Below, piece after piece: positions 53,720 through 62,177 of a stretch of DNA of 64,000 bases; position 1 is the stretch's first letter; each line of letters starts with the position of its first letter. The translations under genes and the position numbers were made by a program. Where the stretch lies: positions 914,375-978,374 of the forward strand of contig NZ_VCEJ01000002.1 of the NCBI RefSeq assembly GCF_005860805.1. The letters run 5' to 3'. The notes below the pieces were generated by a model that worked only from the letters and a program-made list of their open reading frames with translations, was not told the DNA's origin and searched no databases. The DNA comes from Dyadobacter luticola. GTDB taxonomy: Bacteria > Bacteroidota > Bacteroidia > Cytophagales > Spirosomataceae.

Positions 53720-54733
53720 TTATTCTTGGATATTGATTTTCGCTTCGGTGTACAGCTTCTCATTTTTCACCAGCTTGGCTGCATCCCACGCAATGTCCTG
53801 CACGAAATCGTGTGCGCGCACCGGACAATTTTCGATCCGGCAAAAATAGCAACATTGGTACAGACAGGGATCGGCATGTACAAAAACTTCCGTCTCACCC
53901 GTGTGGCTGCTTTTGAGGATGTTCTCAAAATTATGGATGGTCTCATGCACCTTTTGCAGTTCCCAATAATAAGGTAATGTTAAATGACAATCAATGTGCA
54001 AATCCGAGCCATACTGCTGCGCCCGCAAATTATGTACATCGATCCAATCCGGCTTTTTATTGTCCCGCAAAGTTTGCACCACTTTTTCGAGCAGCACATC
54101 ATCCACGGCATCCATCAGCCCGGCCACCGACCGGCTTGTTATCTGGAAACCATTATATGCCAGAAAACCCCCGAAAAGGATGGAGGCCACACTATCAATC
54201 CAGACATAACCTGTGAGCATGATCAATCCTACGCTCAAAATCAGAACCACACTGCTAATGCTGTCGGTCATCAAATGTCTGCCATCGGCCACCAATGCAA
54301 GTGAGTTCGTTCTTTTGCCCTCGACCAGCAGCTTGTAGCCAATCGCCGTATTGACCAGGATTGTAAATAAGATGAAAAGAGATCCCCGCGCAAGGTTCTC
54401 GATCGGAGCGGGGTACATGAGTTTCTGAACTGCCTCATACACAATAAATAGCGCTGCAATAATGATCAGCGCGCCTTCCACTCCTGCGGAAAAAAACTCC
54501 ACTTTGCCGTGGCCGTAGGGGTGGTTGCGGTCTTTGGGCTGGGCAGAAAGATAAATGCTGTAAAACGCAAAACCACTGGCGATTACATTGATAATCGATT
54601 CCAGCGCGTCACTCAGAATGGCATTCGAAGAGGTAATGTAGTAGGCAAAAAACTTCAAGCCCGTCAGCACAATGCTTGCTACAAAAGACAGTAGTATAAG
54701 TCGTTGTTTGAGCTTATTTTGGTTTATTTGCAT
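53720..54733 (-). CDS. Cation diffusion facilitator transporter
   Basis: 337 residues, six predicted membrane helices. The metal site on helix 2 is SDALESIINV (family HD/DD-type pair) and on helix 5 DGRHLMTDSISS. A cytoplasmic C-terminal domain with LHIDCHLTLPYYW follows. The tail carries a Cys-rich stretch CLYQCCYFCRIENCPVRAHD (about 292-311) that is unusual for CDF proteins and could bind zinc or iron. It probably exports Zn, Fe or Mn by proton antiport. Confidence 0.92.
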   Translation of the reverse strand: MQINQNKLKQRLILLSFVASIVLTGLKFFAYYITSSNAILSDALESIINVIASGFAFYSIYLSAQPKDRNHPYGHGKVEFFSAGVEGALIIIAALFIVYEAVQKLMYPAPIENLARGSLFILFTILVNTAIGYKLLVEGKRTNSLALVADGRHLMTDSISSVVLILSVGLIMLTGYVWIDSVASILFGGFLAYNGFQITSRSVAGLMDAVDDVLLEKVVQTLRDNKKPDWIDVHNLRAQQYGSDLHIDCHLTLPYYWELQKVHETIHNFENILKSSHTGETEVFVHADPCLYQCCYFCRIENCPVRAHDFVQDIAWDAAKLVKNEKLYTEAKINIQE

Positions 54734-54780
54734 GTCGGAGTTTAACTTCGGAGGTTAAAAATACTAAGAAATTGCGGGTT

Positions 54781-55326
54781 ATGTCCACTGAAAATAATTG
54801 GAAGACGCTTACTACTGAAACCGTTTATGAGAACGCCTGGCTGGAACTCAGTCACCGTGACGTGATTAACCCATCGGGCAACAAAGGAATTTATGGACTG
54901 GTAAAATTTAAAAATCAGGCCATCGGCGTCATTCCAATTGACGAGGAAGGCAACATTTACCTGGTCGGACAGTTTCGGTACGCGATCGACGAATACTCGT
55001 GGGAAATTCCGGAAGGCGGCGGCTTGCTCGGTACCGATGCGCTGGAAGCGGCCCAGAGGGAATTAAAAGAAGAAACCGGTTTGGTTGCCGGAAAATGGAC
55101 CAAATTTGCCCGCATACATACCTCCAACTCTGCCACAAATGAAGAAGGCTTTCTTTTCATGGCCGAGGAACTCACGCAAATGGACGCCGAGCCGGAAGAT
55201 ACAGAGGACTTGCAAGTGTGGAAATTACCATTGTCAGAAGCCGTCGAAATGGTGATGCGCTCTGAAATTACCGATTCCCTATCTGTTTGTGCCATTTTAA
55301 TGACAGCGCGGCTGAAAGGTATCTGA
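54781..55326 (+). CDS. NUDIX hydrolase (ADP-ribose pyrophosphatase-like)
   Basis: 181 residues from the ATG at 54781; a TTG at 54772 would add three residues. The Nudix box GGGLLGTDALEAAQRELKEE with TGL after it is intact (G-x5-E-x7-REx2EExG pattern). The upstream region YLVGQFRYAIDEYSWEIPEG fits the ADP-ribose pyrophosphatase branch, which cleaves ADP-ribose and related sugar nucleotides. It is 1 base upstream of the LysE-type exporter gene, so they are probably co-transcribed. The true substrate is not certain. Confidence 0.9.
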   Translation: MSTENNWKTLTTETVYENAWLELSHRDVINPSGNKGIYGLVKFKNQAIGVIPIDEEGNIYLVGQFRYAIDEYSWEIPEGGGLLGTDALEAAQRELKEETGLVAGKWTKFARIHTSNSATNEEGFLFMAEELTQMDAEPEDTEDLQVWKLPLSEAVEMVMRSEITDSLSVCAILMTARLKGI

Positions 55327-55327
55327 T

Positions 55328-55942
55328 ATGCTCGAAGCCCTTTTTTTTGGATTGCTTACCGGCATCGCGCTTTGCCTCACATTTGGTACCGTATTTTTTT
55401 CGCTGGTACAAAACAGTGTCGATAATGGTTACCAGGCCGGTGTCAAAATTGCAGTCGGCGTTTTTGTCTGCGACATTATCTTCGTTTTCTTCGCCATTTT
55501 TGGGACAGCACTTTTGCCCGACATTCCCAATTTCAAACAATGGATGGCAGGAACTGGCGTCGTTTTCCTGATAATCATGGGCCTAAACAACCTCATCCGC
55601 GGCCAGCCTAACATTGCTTACCCCAAAACAAGTCTTGGAAACCTGGTCTATTATTTCACGACGGGTTTTTTGTTAAATGGCCTGAACCCGGTCAATTTTA
55701 TCAGCTGGGTCACAATTGCTTCTTACATCCGGACCAACCTGCATTATAACTTTCACCAGGTACTGATATTTTTTGCAGCCAGCGTAATCGCAGTTTTTTT
55801 AGTGGAATGCGCGATGGCCTTTTTTGCACAAAGGCTTAAAAAGGTTTTTACACCAAAAGTGGTAACTCTATTTAACAAAGTGACAGGCGTAGTTTTTATC
55901 CTAATCGCCTGTCAGATCGCTTATAGTAATTTTATTAAATAA
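55328..55942 (+). CDS. LysE/RhtB family amino acid exporter
   Basis: 204 residues with six hydrophobic segments. The early motif FGLLTGIALCLTFGTVFFSLVQNSV fits the family's conserved first helix and loop. Members export amino acids or their analogues, driven by the proton gradient. It is 1 base after the NUDIX gene and meets the convergent GH3 gene with a 2-base gap and no terminator between them. Confidence 0.88.
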   Translation: MLEALFFGLLTGIALCLTFGTVFFSLVQNSVDNGYQAGVKIAVGVFVCDIIFVFFAIFGTALLPDIPNFKQWMAGTGVVFLIIMGLNNLIRGQPNIAYPKTSLGNLVYYFTTGFLLNGLNPVNFISWVTIASYIRTNLHYNFHQVLIFFAASVIAVFLVECAMAFFAQRLKKVFTPKVVTLFNKVTGVVFILIACQIAYSNFIK

Positions 55943-55944
55943 GT

Positions 55945-57510
55945 TTACTCCGTGATGTAACCCTCGGTTTTCAGGAAGTTGTTCCAGTCGTCATGCAGGT
56001 AGCTTTTGAAAACGCGCGGAAATTTATTCTGGCCGCCGAGCTTGCCTTTCGATTTCATCCAGGCGTAAAATGCTTCATTCGGCAAAATCGTCACGAAAAC
56101 TTCCTGCAAAGCGTGACGTCTTTCAACTGCATAATCATCATTCAACTCGGCCAGTTTTGCGTCGAGTTTTTTCTTTAACAACTCGGTATCGACATTTTTT
56201 TCCTCCACACCGATGTACCAGTGGTGCGCGAACATGGTACCGTATTCAATACCTGAAACCGTGAATTCCTTTACAGAAAGGCTCATTTCATCGGCAACCA
56301 GGTCAATCGCCCGGTTCATATTATCCACCGAAAGGTGTTCGCCGCAAAGGCTCAGGTAATGTTTCGTACGGCCGGTGATCTGGATTTCACCACGGCTTTT
56401 ATCAACAAATTTGACTGTATCCCCGATCAGGTACCGCCATGCTCCCGCGCAGGTCGAAAGCAGCAGCGCGTACTCTTTTCCTTCCTCCACCTGATCGATC
56501 ATCAATGTTTCAGGATGCGCGAGCAGCGTCCCGTCCGAGTCGAAATTCTTCTCATTGAATGGTATAAACTCAAAAAAGATACCATTATCGCAAACCAGGT
56601 CCATTCCCGGCGCATTTGGGCGGGTTTGGTAGGCGATAAAACCTTCGGAAGCGAGGTAGGTATTAATGTAATAAAGCGGCCTGCCCAGCAGTTTTTCAAA
56701 ACCTTTCCGGTAAGGTTCAAAGGAAACCCCGCCGTGCGCGAAAACCTGCAAGTTCGGCCAGATATCGTGGATGGTTTTTACATTATAATAGGCAATGATT
56801 TTTTCCATCAACAACTGGATCCAAGCCGGCACGCCGACAATAAATCCAATGTCCCACTCCTTGGCGATCTTGGTGATCTCTTCCAGTTTCAATCCCCAAT
56901 CCTGCTGCGCGGCGATTTTTTGTCCAGGTTTATAATAAGGCCGGAACCAGTAGGGGATCTGCGCAATCTGGATACCGCTCAAATCTCCCTCGAAATGTTT
57001 GTCCTGATCTTTGAGATTGGTACTACCACTTAACATCAGAAAGCCTTTTTCATACAGATCGGGCGGAAGGTCTTTATAATGTCCGAGTGACAAAATCTGG
57101 CGGATACTGGTTTTTTGTATCGCACGCGACATGGCTTTCGTCACGGGAATGTGCTTGGAAGCGGCCTCGGAGGTGCCGGAGCTCAATGCATAATATTTGA
57201 TCTGGCCCGGCCAGCATACGTCCTTTTCTCCTTCGAGAGATTTATGCCACCATTCGTTAAAGATCTTGTTGTAGTCGTAAATGGGGACATTCTTTTTGTA
57301 CTCCTCGTAGAAGGCGCCTTTGTCACCAAAAAGAATGCTGGAAAGCAGTTCGTCGAAGTTGTATTTCTCTCCAAACTCGGTATATCTTGCCTTGGCCAGC
57401 AATTTGGCCAGGGTCTTTTTCTGCTGCTGATGAAGGCTCGCCTTGCGACGGTTAGCAACAATGTTACTAAAATGAATTCCTTTTTTTAATAAACTCCCTA
57501 CTAATGCCAT
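55945..57510 (-). CDS. GH3 auxin-responsive promoter family adenylating enzyme
   Basis: 521 residues, the normal size. The family is the plant GH3 group, whose members adenylate a carboxylic acid and couple it to an amino acid. The nucleotide motifs here are YALSSGTSEAASKHIP, YLASEGFIAYQTRP and GAWRYLIGDTVKF. Bacterial homologues are common in Bacteroidota, but their substrates are unknown. It follows surE after 14 bases, so the two are likely one transcript. No plant hormone role is implied. Confidence 0.92.
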   Translation of the reverse strand: MALVGSLLKKGIHFSNIVANRRKASLHQQQKKTLAKLLAKARYTEFGEKYNFDELLSSILFGDKGAFYEEYKKNVPIYDYNKIFNEWWHKSLEGEKDVCWPGQIKYYALSSGTSEAASKHIPVTKAMSRAIQKTSIRQILSLGHYKDLPPDLYEKGFLMLSGSTNLKDQDKHFEGDLSGIQIAQIPYWFRPYYKPGQKIAAQQDWGLKLEEITKIAKEWDIGFIVGVPAWIQLLMEKIIAYYNVKTIHDIWPNLQVFAHGGVSFEPYRKGFEKLLGRPLYYINTYLASEGFIAYQTRPNAPGMDLVCDNGIFFEFIPFNEKNFDSDGTLLAHPETLMIDQVEEGKEYALLLSTCAGAWRYLIGDTVKFVDKSRGEIQITGRTKHYLSLCGEHLSVDNMNRAIDLVADEMSLSVKEFTVSGIEYGTMFAHHWYIGVEEKNVDTELLKKKLDAKLAELNDDYAVERRHALQEVFVTILPNEAFYAWMKSKGKLGGQNKFPRVFKSYLHDDWNNFLKTEGYITE

Positions 57511-57524
57511 AGCTGATGTTTAAA

Positions 57525-58292
57525 TTACAAATCCCAGGTCGATAGCTTTTCTAATGCTTCATATCCCGTCAGATCATATTGACATGGCACCACCGAAATA
57601 AAATTGTTGTCCAGTGCCCAGACATCGGTATCCTCTTTTTCCGTATCGAAATTCACAAACTCGCCAGCCATCCAGAGATAACCACGACCATTCGGGTCGA
57701 CCCGGTAATCAAACTTTTCCTGCCACTTGGCATGCGCCTGCCGGCAAACTTTTATGCCCGGGATCGGTAGGTCAGATCTTGCCGGAATGTTGACATTCAG
57801 CGCAATACCGATCGGAATACCATTTTCCAGCGCCGATTCCGTGATCGATTTGATAAAAGGAACTGCGTGACTGAAATCCGCATCTTCATTGAAATCACAA
57901 AGCGAAAATCCAATCGACGGAATTCCTTCAATCGCGCCTTCAATCGCGGCAGACATGGTACCCGAGTAAAGCACATTGATCGAATTATTGCTGCCGTGGT
58001 TGATGCCGCTTACGACCAGGTCAGGTTTACGATCGAGCAAAACGTAATGTTTCGCGATTTTTACGCAATCTGCCGGCGTTCCGGAACATTCATATTCAAC
58101 AACATTATCAAAAATATGCGTCTCGTACAATCTCAGCGGCTCGCCGATCGTGATCGCGTGTCCCATACCAGATTGCGGGCTGTTGGGCGCCACCACAACG
58201 ACCTCACCGAGTTCCTGCATGATTTCAACCAATGTTCGGATTCCTTTGGATGTGATCCCGTCGTCGTTTGTAACTAAAATGAGGGGTTTCAT
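57525..58292 (-). CDS. surE: 5'/3'-nucleotidase SurE
   Basis: 255 residues, standard. The N-terminal metal site is ILVTNDDGITSKGI, with Asn of SGINHGSNNS and the YSGTMSAAIEG segment. It dephosphorylates nucleoside 5' and 3' monophosphates and can cut short polyphosphates. In many bacteria it is linked to stationary-phase survival. It precedes the GH3 gene by 14 bases. Confidence 0.96.
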   Translation of the reverse strand: MKPLILVTNDDGITSKGIRTLVEIMQELGEVVVVAPNSPQSGMGHAITIGEPLRLYETHIFDNVVEYECSGTPADCVKIAKHYVLLDRKPDLVVSGINHGSNNSINVLYSGTMSAAIEGAIEGIPSIGFSLCDFNEDADFSHAVPFIKSITESALENGIPIGIALNVNIPARSDLPIPGIKVCRQAHAKWQEKFDYRVDPNGRGYLWMAGEFVNFDTEKEDTDVWALDNNFISVVPCQYDLTGYEALEKLSTWDL

Positions 58293-58405
58293 AAATTTCT
58301 ACTTATCAAAAGCCGGAAGCGGAGCCGCGTTGCCCTGATAAAGTACGCTGGTTTTTAGGTTGATAAAATGGTTATTTGCAGTTTTAAGCGCCAAATTTAA
58401 GCAAT

Positions 58406-58900
58406 ATGCCTTCATTCACAATAAAGCCTGCGGTTGAGACCGACATCCCGACGATCATTGAAATACAGGAAAAAACCTGGGAACCGACTTACGGTGAAAT
58501 CCTTAGCAAGGAACAAATCGACTATATGTTTGAAAAAATATATTCGAGTGACGCCCTGAAAAGCCAGATGACAGAAGGCCAGCATTTCCTGATTTTGCTC
58601 AACAACAATACGCCGGAAGGCTTCGCATCCGTCTCGGATGAAGGTGCCGGAAAGTTCAAATTACATAAAATCTATGTACTTCCTTCGACGCAGGGAACCG
58701 GGGCTGGTAAATATTTGCTTGCTGAGGCTGAAAACTATGTGAAGTCGCGGTCGGGAAAAATTCTGGCCCTGAATGTGAACCGGTACAACAAGGCCAGGAC
58801 TTTCTATGAGCGGATGGGCTACCAGGTTGTGGCCGAGAAGGATATCCCCATCGGCCCGTACTGGATGAATGATTTTATTCTGGAAAAAGAACTGTTTTAA
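58406..58900 (+). CDS. GNAT family N-acetyltransferase
   Basis: 164 residues. The GNAT fold is seen in the N-terminal KPAVETDIPTIIEIQEKTWEP, and the acetyl-CoA loop in IYVLPSTQGTGAGKYLL. The C-terminal FYERMGYQVVAEKDIPIG is typical. Substrate unknown. It ends 3 bases before the convergent trhO gene ends. Confidence 0.92.
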   Translation: MPSFTIKPAVETDIPTIIEIQEKTWEPTYGEILSKEQIDYMFEKIYSSDALKSQMTEGQHFLILLNNNTPEGFASVSDEGAGKFKLHKIYVLPSTQGTGAGKYLLAEAENYVKSRSGKILALNVNRYNKARTFYERMGYQVVAEKDIPIGPYWMNDFILEKELF

Positions 58901-58903
58901 AAG

Positions 58904-59890
58904 CTAGCTAACCTGCGCCTGCTGGGCCAGCTTCATTTTCTTAATGTTCTTTTTCTGGCTTTTCAAACCTTGAAGTGGGTGATAATGATTGCTTTGGCTC
59001 ACGTAGTAGCCGGTGCCGTCGTAAGTTCTTTTGCCGGGATGCGCCTTACATTCCGGTGAGCAGGCGCCCTCCATTTCTTCGCCGCATTTGTGGCAAACCG
59101 GCACGTGTGTGTTGCATTCCGCATTCGCGCAGTTGATCATCCGGTCGCAGGGCTCGTCGCAAATGTAGCAGCGCGAAATTACAGTCGGATTTACTTTATT
59201 GACATCGACGGTTATGCGATTATCGAAAACATAGCATTTACCATCAAAATTCTCGCCGCCTTCTTCCAGTCCATAGCGGATAATGCCGCCGTGAAGCTGG
59301 TAAACATCCTGAAATCCCTGCTCCAATAGATATGCGCTGGCTTTTTCGCATTTGATACCGCCGGTGCAGTACGTCACTATTTTCTTTTCTTTCAAATGCG
59401 CGATCTCATGAATGTGCTCCGGCAGCTCGCGGAGGTTATGCATATCAAATGTGATCGCCCCCTTAAATTTGCCCACTTCATGCTCGTAATCAGAGCGCAT
59501 ATCCACCAAAACCACATCGGGATCGTTGATCAGCTTTTTAAATTCCGAGGGCTCCAAATGCTTACCGGTACGTACCAGCGGATCTACACCCAAATCAGAA
59601 TTCACAATTTCATCCTTTACACGCACATGCAATTTTTGAAAAGCCACCTGATCGTGCTCCTCTATTTTAAACTGCACATCCCTGAACCGCTCATCCGACC
59701 GGACGTAATTCATATAAGCCTCACAAGCCTCAGGCGTGCCCGAAACGGTACCATTTAACCCTTCCGGCGCGATAATGATGCGCCCAAGCAAATTATTTTC
59801 AACGCAAAAAATATGGTGTTCGTCCCGGTAAGCCTCAGTGTCGGCAATCGGAGCGTAGTAATAATAAAGGATAACCCGGTAAGGCTTCAT
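58904..59890 (-). CDS. trhO: tRNA uridine(34) hydroxylase TrhO (rhodanese family)
   Basis: 328 residues. An N-terminal acylphosphatase-like domain is followed by a rhodanese domain, with the catalytic Cys in VTYCTGGIKCEKAS, and a Cys-rich C-terminus (CYICDEPCDRMINCANAEC and more) that probably binds zinc. TrhO makes 5-hydroxyuridine at position 34 of certain tRNAs, using oxygen. The sequence is complete. It is divergent from the deoxynucleoside kinase gene. Confidence 0.94.
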   Translation of the reverse strand: MKPYRVILYYYYAPIADTEAYRDEHHIFCVENNLLGRIIIAPEGLNGTVSGTPEACEAYMNYVRSDERFRDVQFKIEEHDQVAFQKLHVRVKDEIVNSDLGVDPLVRTGKHLEPSEFKKLINDPDVVLVDMRSDYEHEVGKFKGAITFDMHNLRELPEHIHEIAHLKEKKIVTYCTGGIKCEKASAYLLEQGFQDVYQLHGGIIRYGLEEGGENFDGKCYVFDNRITVDVNKVNPTVISRCYICDEPCDRMINCANAECNTHVPVCHKCGEEMEGACSPECKAHPGKRTYDGTGYYVSQSNHYHPLQGLKSQKKNIKKMKLAQQAQVS

Positions 59891-59978
59891 TTCTTTGGTC
59901 TTTAAATCTCAATGGAGGAAAAACGGATTTTCCACGCAGTTCTGTTCCTCAAATCGACCGCAAATATACAAAATAGGA

Positions 59979-59986
59979 TATTTTTG
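59979..59986 (+). promoter_or_regulatory. Candidate -7 element (TATTTTTG) for the deoxynucleoside kinase gene
   Basis: Exact TAnnTTTG, 39 bases before the ATG at 60026. It falls inside the longer open frame that starts at 59912, which supports the shorter start. Confidence 0.35.
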
Positions 59987-60025
59987 TCCGCGACTCATCA
60001 CGTTCGCTTCAAACTTTACCAGCTC

Positions 60026-60640
60026 ATGCACATTGCGATCGTCGGAAATATCGGTGCCGGAAAAACGACTTTAACCCAAATGCTGGGTGAATATTATAAG
60101 TGGGAAGTCATGTACGAAGCCGTTGAAGGCAATCCTTATCTCGCTGATTTTTACCAGGATATGGGGCGCTGGGCCTTTAATCTGCAAATATTTTTCCTGA
60201 ACAGCCGTTTTGCGCAGGTCCAGAAAATACGTGCTACCACGTATTCGACCATCATTCAGGACCGTACGATTTATGAAGATGCTTACATTTTCGCCCGCAA
60301 CCTCCACGAGTCGGGCGTCATGACCGACCGCGATTACCAGACTTATCAGTTGCTGTTCGATTCAATTATCCGTAGCGTTTCGCAGCCCGACCTGCTCATT
60401 TATCTCAAAGCAGATATTCCAAAACTGGTTTCACAGATCAAAAAGCGGGGGAGGGACTTTGAAGCGGAAATTTCACTGGAATATCTTTCCGCGCTGAACA
60501 ATTACTATAATGATTTTGTAGCAAGTTATGATCACGGAAAGATCATTGAAATTGATGTAAACGAAATGGATTTCGCAGCAAACCCGGACGATTTTCAATC
60601 GATTATTACCAGGTTAAACAAGGAATTGTTTTATGTTTAA
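60026..60640 (+). CDS. Deoxynucleoside kinase
   Basis: 204 residues from the ATG at 60026. A longer frame begins at 59912, but its first 38 residues are not family-like and a promoter box falls within it. The P-loop GNIGAGKTTL begins 7 residues after the start. The DRTIYED motif and the LID-like KKRGRDFEAEISLEYL match the dCK/dGK-type deoxynucleoside kinase family. It phosphorylates deoxynucleosides for DNA precursor salvage. The exact nucleoside is not readable. Confidence 0.92.
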   Translation: MHIAIVGNIGAGKTTLTQMLGEYYKWEVMYEAVEGNPYLADFYQDMGRWAFNLQIFFLNSRFAQVQKIRATTYSTIIQDRTIYEDAYIFARNLHESGVMTDRDYQTYQLLFDSIIRSVSQPDLLIYLKADIPKLVSQIKKRGRDFEAEISLEYLSALNNYYNDFVASYDHGKIIEIDVNEMDFAANPDDFQSIITRLNKELFYV

Positions 60641-60689
60641 AAACAAATTCCAAATTTGCTTAAACTGAGTTTGAGGATATGCAGATTAA

Positions 60690-61172
60690 TTAGAAAAGAC
60701 AAGCCAGCGCCTGCCCGAACTTGACCGATTTCTGCTGATCCAGGCTGAAAACCTTGTGATCTTCTGGCAGGAGGATCTCGACTTTGGTAACATCCCGCAT
60801 TTTTTCAATCTCGCGAGGGCTCAGCGGCGCGGATAAGGTGAAGCAGGTTTTCCAGCGTGTGCGGTTTGAGGTGGTGGCGTAGAGCGAGAACTTCCCCTTT
60901 TTGGTGGTAAATTTCACCTCAGTAAACATAGGGACGTGAAAAACGAGGTCAATGTTCTCATTGCTGTAACTGAACATTTTCTCATCCCCCTGGCTCGACA
61001 AGGTCAGGTATTCGTTCTTACCGCCAAGCGGAATATTCTGATAATGAATCGTTTCGTTATTCGACTCGCTTATTTTCTCCTTGCATTGCGCAAAACAGGC
61101 ACCATCAAAGCGACAAACCAAACAAAGCAGGACAAGCGTCCCGATCATCCTTTTGATTGTAAACGTTTCCAA
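60690..61172 (-). CDS. Hypothetical exported protein
   Basis: 160 residues, not recognised. A hydrophobic signal-like segment at about 9-28 ends near ACFAQ. A Met at codon 9 would be an alternative start. The mature part is mixed alpha/beta and has few Cys. It contains no motif I know. It stands alone between the kinase and two small orphan genes. I give no function. Confidence 0.65.
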   Translation of the reverse strand: METFTIKRMIGTLVLLCLVCRFDGACFAQCKEKISESNNETIHYQNIPLGGKNEYLTLSSQGDEKMFSYSNENIDLVFHVPMFTEVKFTTKKGKFSLYATTSNRTRWKTCFTLSAPLSPREIEKMRDVTKVEILLPEDHKVFSLDQQKSVKFGQALACLF

Positions 61173-61328
61173 ACCAAATTAGAGGGTTGAGTTGAGTATT
61201 TTGAAGGTTTAAAGATATTAATAGAAATCCAGAAACGTTTCCCGAAAACAGGAAATTTCTATGATTCAGTTTGAAAATATTCATTATTATTGTGACAATT
61301 ATTTCACATTATAAAACTCCTGAAATCT

Positions 61329-61526
61329 ATGCACACCTTCCAGATTCTTTTCTATTTGGTTTCCGCAGCCACAATCGGGCTAGCCTTCTATTCTCTTTTT
61401 ACACTAGTCAAAAAGGTTTTCAGTCCTGAAATCCGACTCACAAACCGTGAAACCGGCAAATCAGTGATACTTCCCAGGCATCACTACAACGGTTTGGCTA
61501 AAAAAATCCTTGAAGTAGTAGAGTAA
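61329..61526 (+). CDS. Small membrane protein, unknown
   Basis: 65 residues. One membrane helix at about 6-28 (FYLVSAATIGLAFYSLFTLV in part) is followed by a short basic soluble part, including LPRHHYNGLAKK. Its stop overlaps the next start by one base (TAATG), so it is coupled to the following gene. No recognised family. Confidence 0.6.
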   Translation: MHTFQILFYLVSAATIGLAFYSLFTLVKKVFSPEIRLTNRETGKSVILPRHHYNGLAKKILEVVE

Positions 61527-61888
61527 TGGAAGTGAAGGCTAGAAAAAAGAAAAAGCCTTCAAAATTCAGAACTGAGACAGTTACCCTCCTGACAACTTTT
61601 TTTAGCGGCATCGTTTATCAATTTCCGGATCGCTTTCCCAGAGAAATATTTTCGTTTCTGGCTGCGCCATTGAGCTATGTCTTGCAGTTTATATGGATCA
61701 GGTTATACAGTTTTCTGGATTTGAAGCTTGTGACATATAAGCTCAATTTGTATATCCATGAATTGGAATGCGAGAAGCGGATACTCGGCAAGAGTAAAAC
61801 GAGGCAGCTCGAAATTGATCAGGAAATTGCTGAATATCGGAGGACTTTGAAGAGGAAACGAATTGAAAATCTGGATCTTGATGGTTAG
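61526..61888 (+). CDS. Membrane-associated protein with a C-terminal coiled coil, unknown
   Basis: 120 residues. A very basic N-terminus (KARKKKKPSKFR) is followed by a hydrophobic region at about 17-65, perhaps two membrane passes. A charged, probably coiled-coil segment follows from about 75 on (ELECEKRILGKSKTRQLEIDQ in part). It is coupled to the upstream 65-residue gene by a TAATG overlap. Unrecognised. It lies just before the tRNA-Leu gene on the opposite strand. Confidence 0.6.
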   Translation: MEVKARKKKKPSKFRTETVTLLTTFFSGIVYQFPDRFPREIFSFLAAPLSYVLQFIWIRLYSFLDLKLVTYKLNLYIHELECEKRILGKSKTRQLEIDQEIAEYRRTLKRKRIENLDLDG

Positions 61889-61892
61889 TATA

Positions 61893-61931
61893 AACACAAA
61901 AAAACTGCATCCGAGAAATCGAATGCAGTTT
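61893..61931 (-). terminator. Terminator downstream of tRNA-Leu
   Basis: On the minus strand, arms AAACTGCAT (61902-61910) and ATGCAGTTT (61923-61931) with an inner short stem and GAAA-type loop, followed by a run of T (A-run at 61898-61904 on the plus strand). It begins a few bases after the tRNA 3' end. Confidence 0.8.
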
Positions 61932-61937
61932 GCAATG

Positions 61938-62019
61938 TGACCAGAAGGAGAGTCGAACTCCTATACCCGAAGGCACTACCCCCTCAAAGTAGCGTGTCTA
62001 CCAATTCCACCACCTGGCC
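61938..62019 (-). tRNA. tRNA-Leu (anticodon GAG)
   Basis: Folded by hand from the minus strand. The acceptor arm is GGCCAGG paired with TCTGGTC, followed by discriminator A. The D arm has TGGTGGAATTGGTAGACAC. The anticodon stem CTACT/GGTAG encloses loop TTGAGGG with anticodon GAG (reads CUU/CUC). A long variable arm (class II) and a T arm GGAGTTCGACTCTCC follow. The length is 82 bases and CCA is not encoded. Confidence 0.93.
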
Positions 62020-62177
62020 GAGGATTCAGGATGCAAAAGTAGTATTTATCTCTTTTGACGCAAGCGCTTGCTAAATGTTTTTTCCAGCAATTGATTTATT
62101 GTTGTGCCAATTAACCGACTTGCCTGAAATGTTAGTATTTTCAGGATTGGTACAATGTATATCTCACTTCTGAACCT

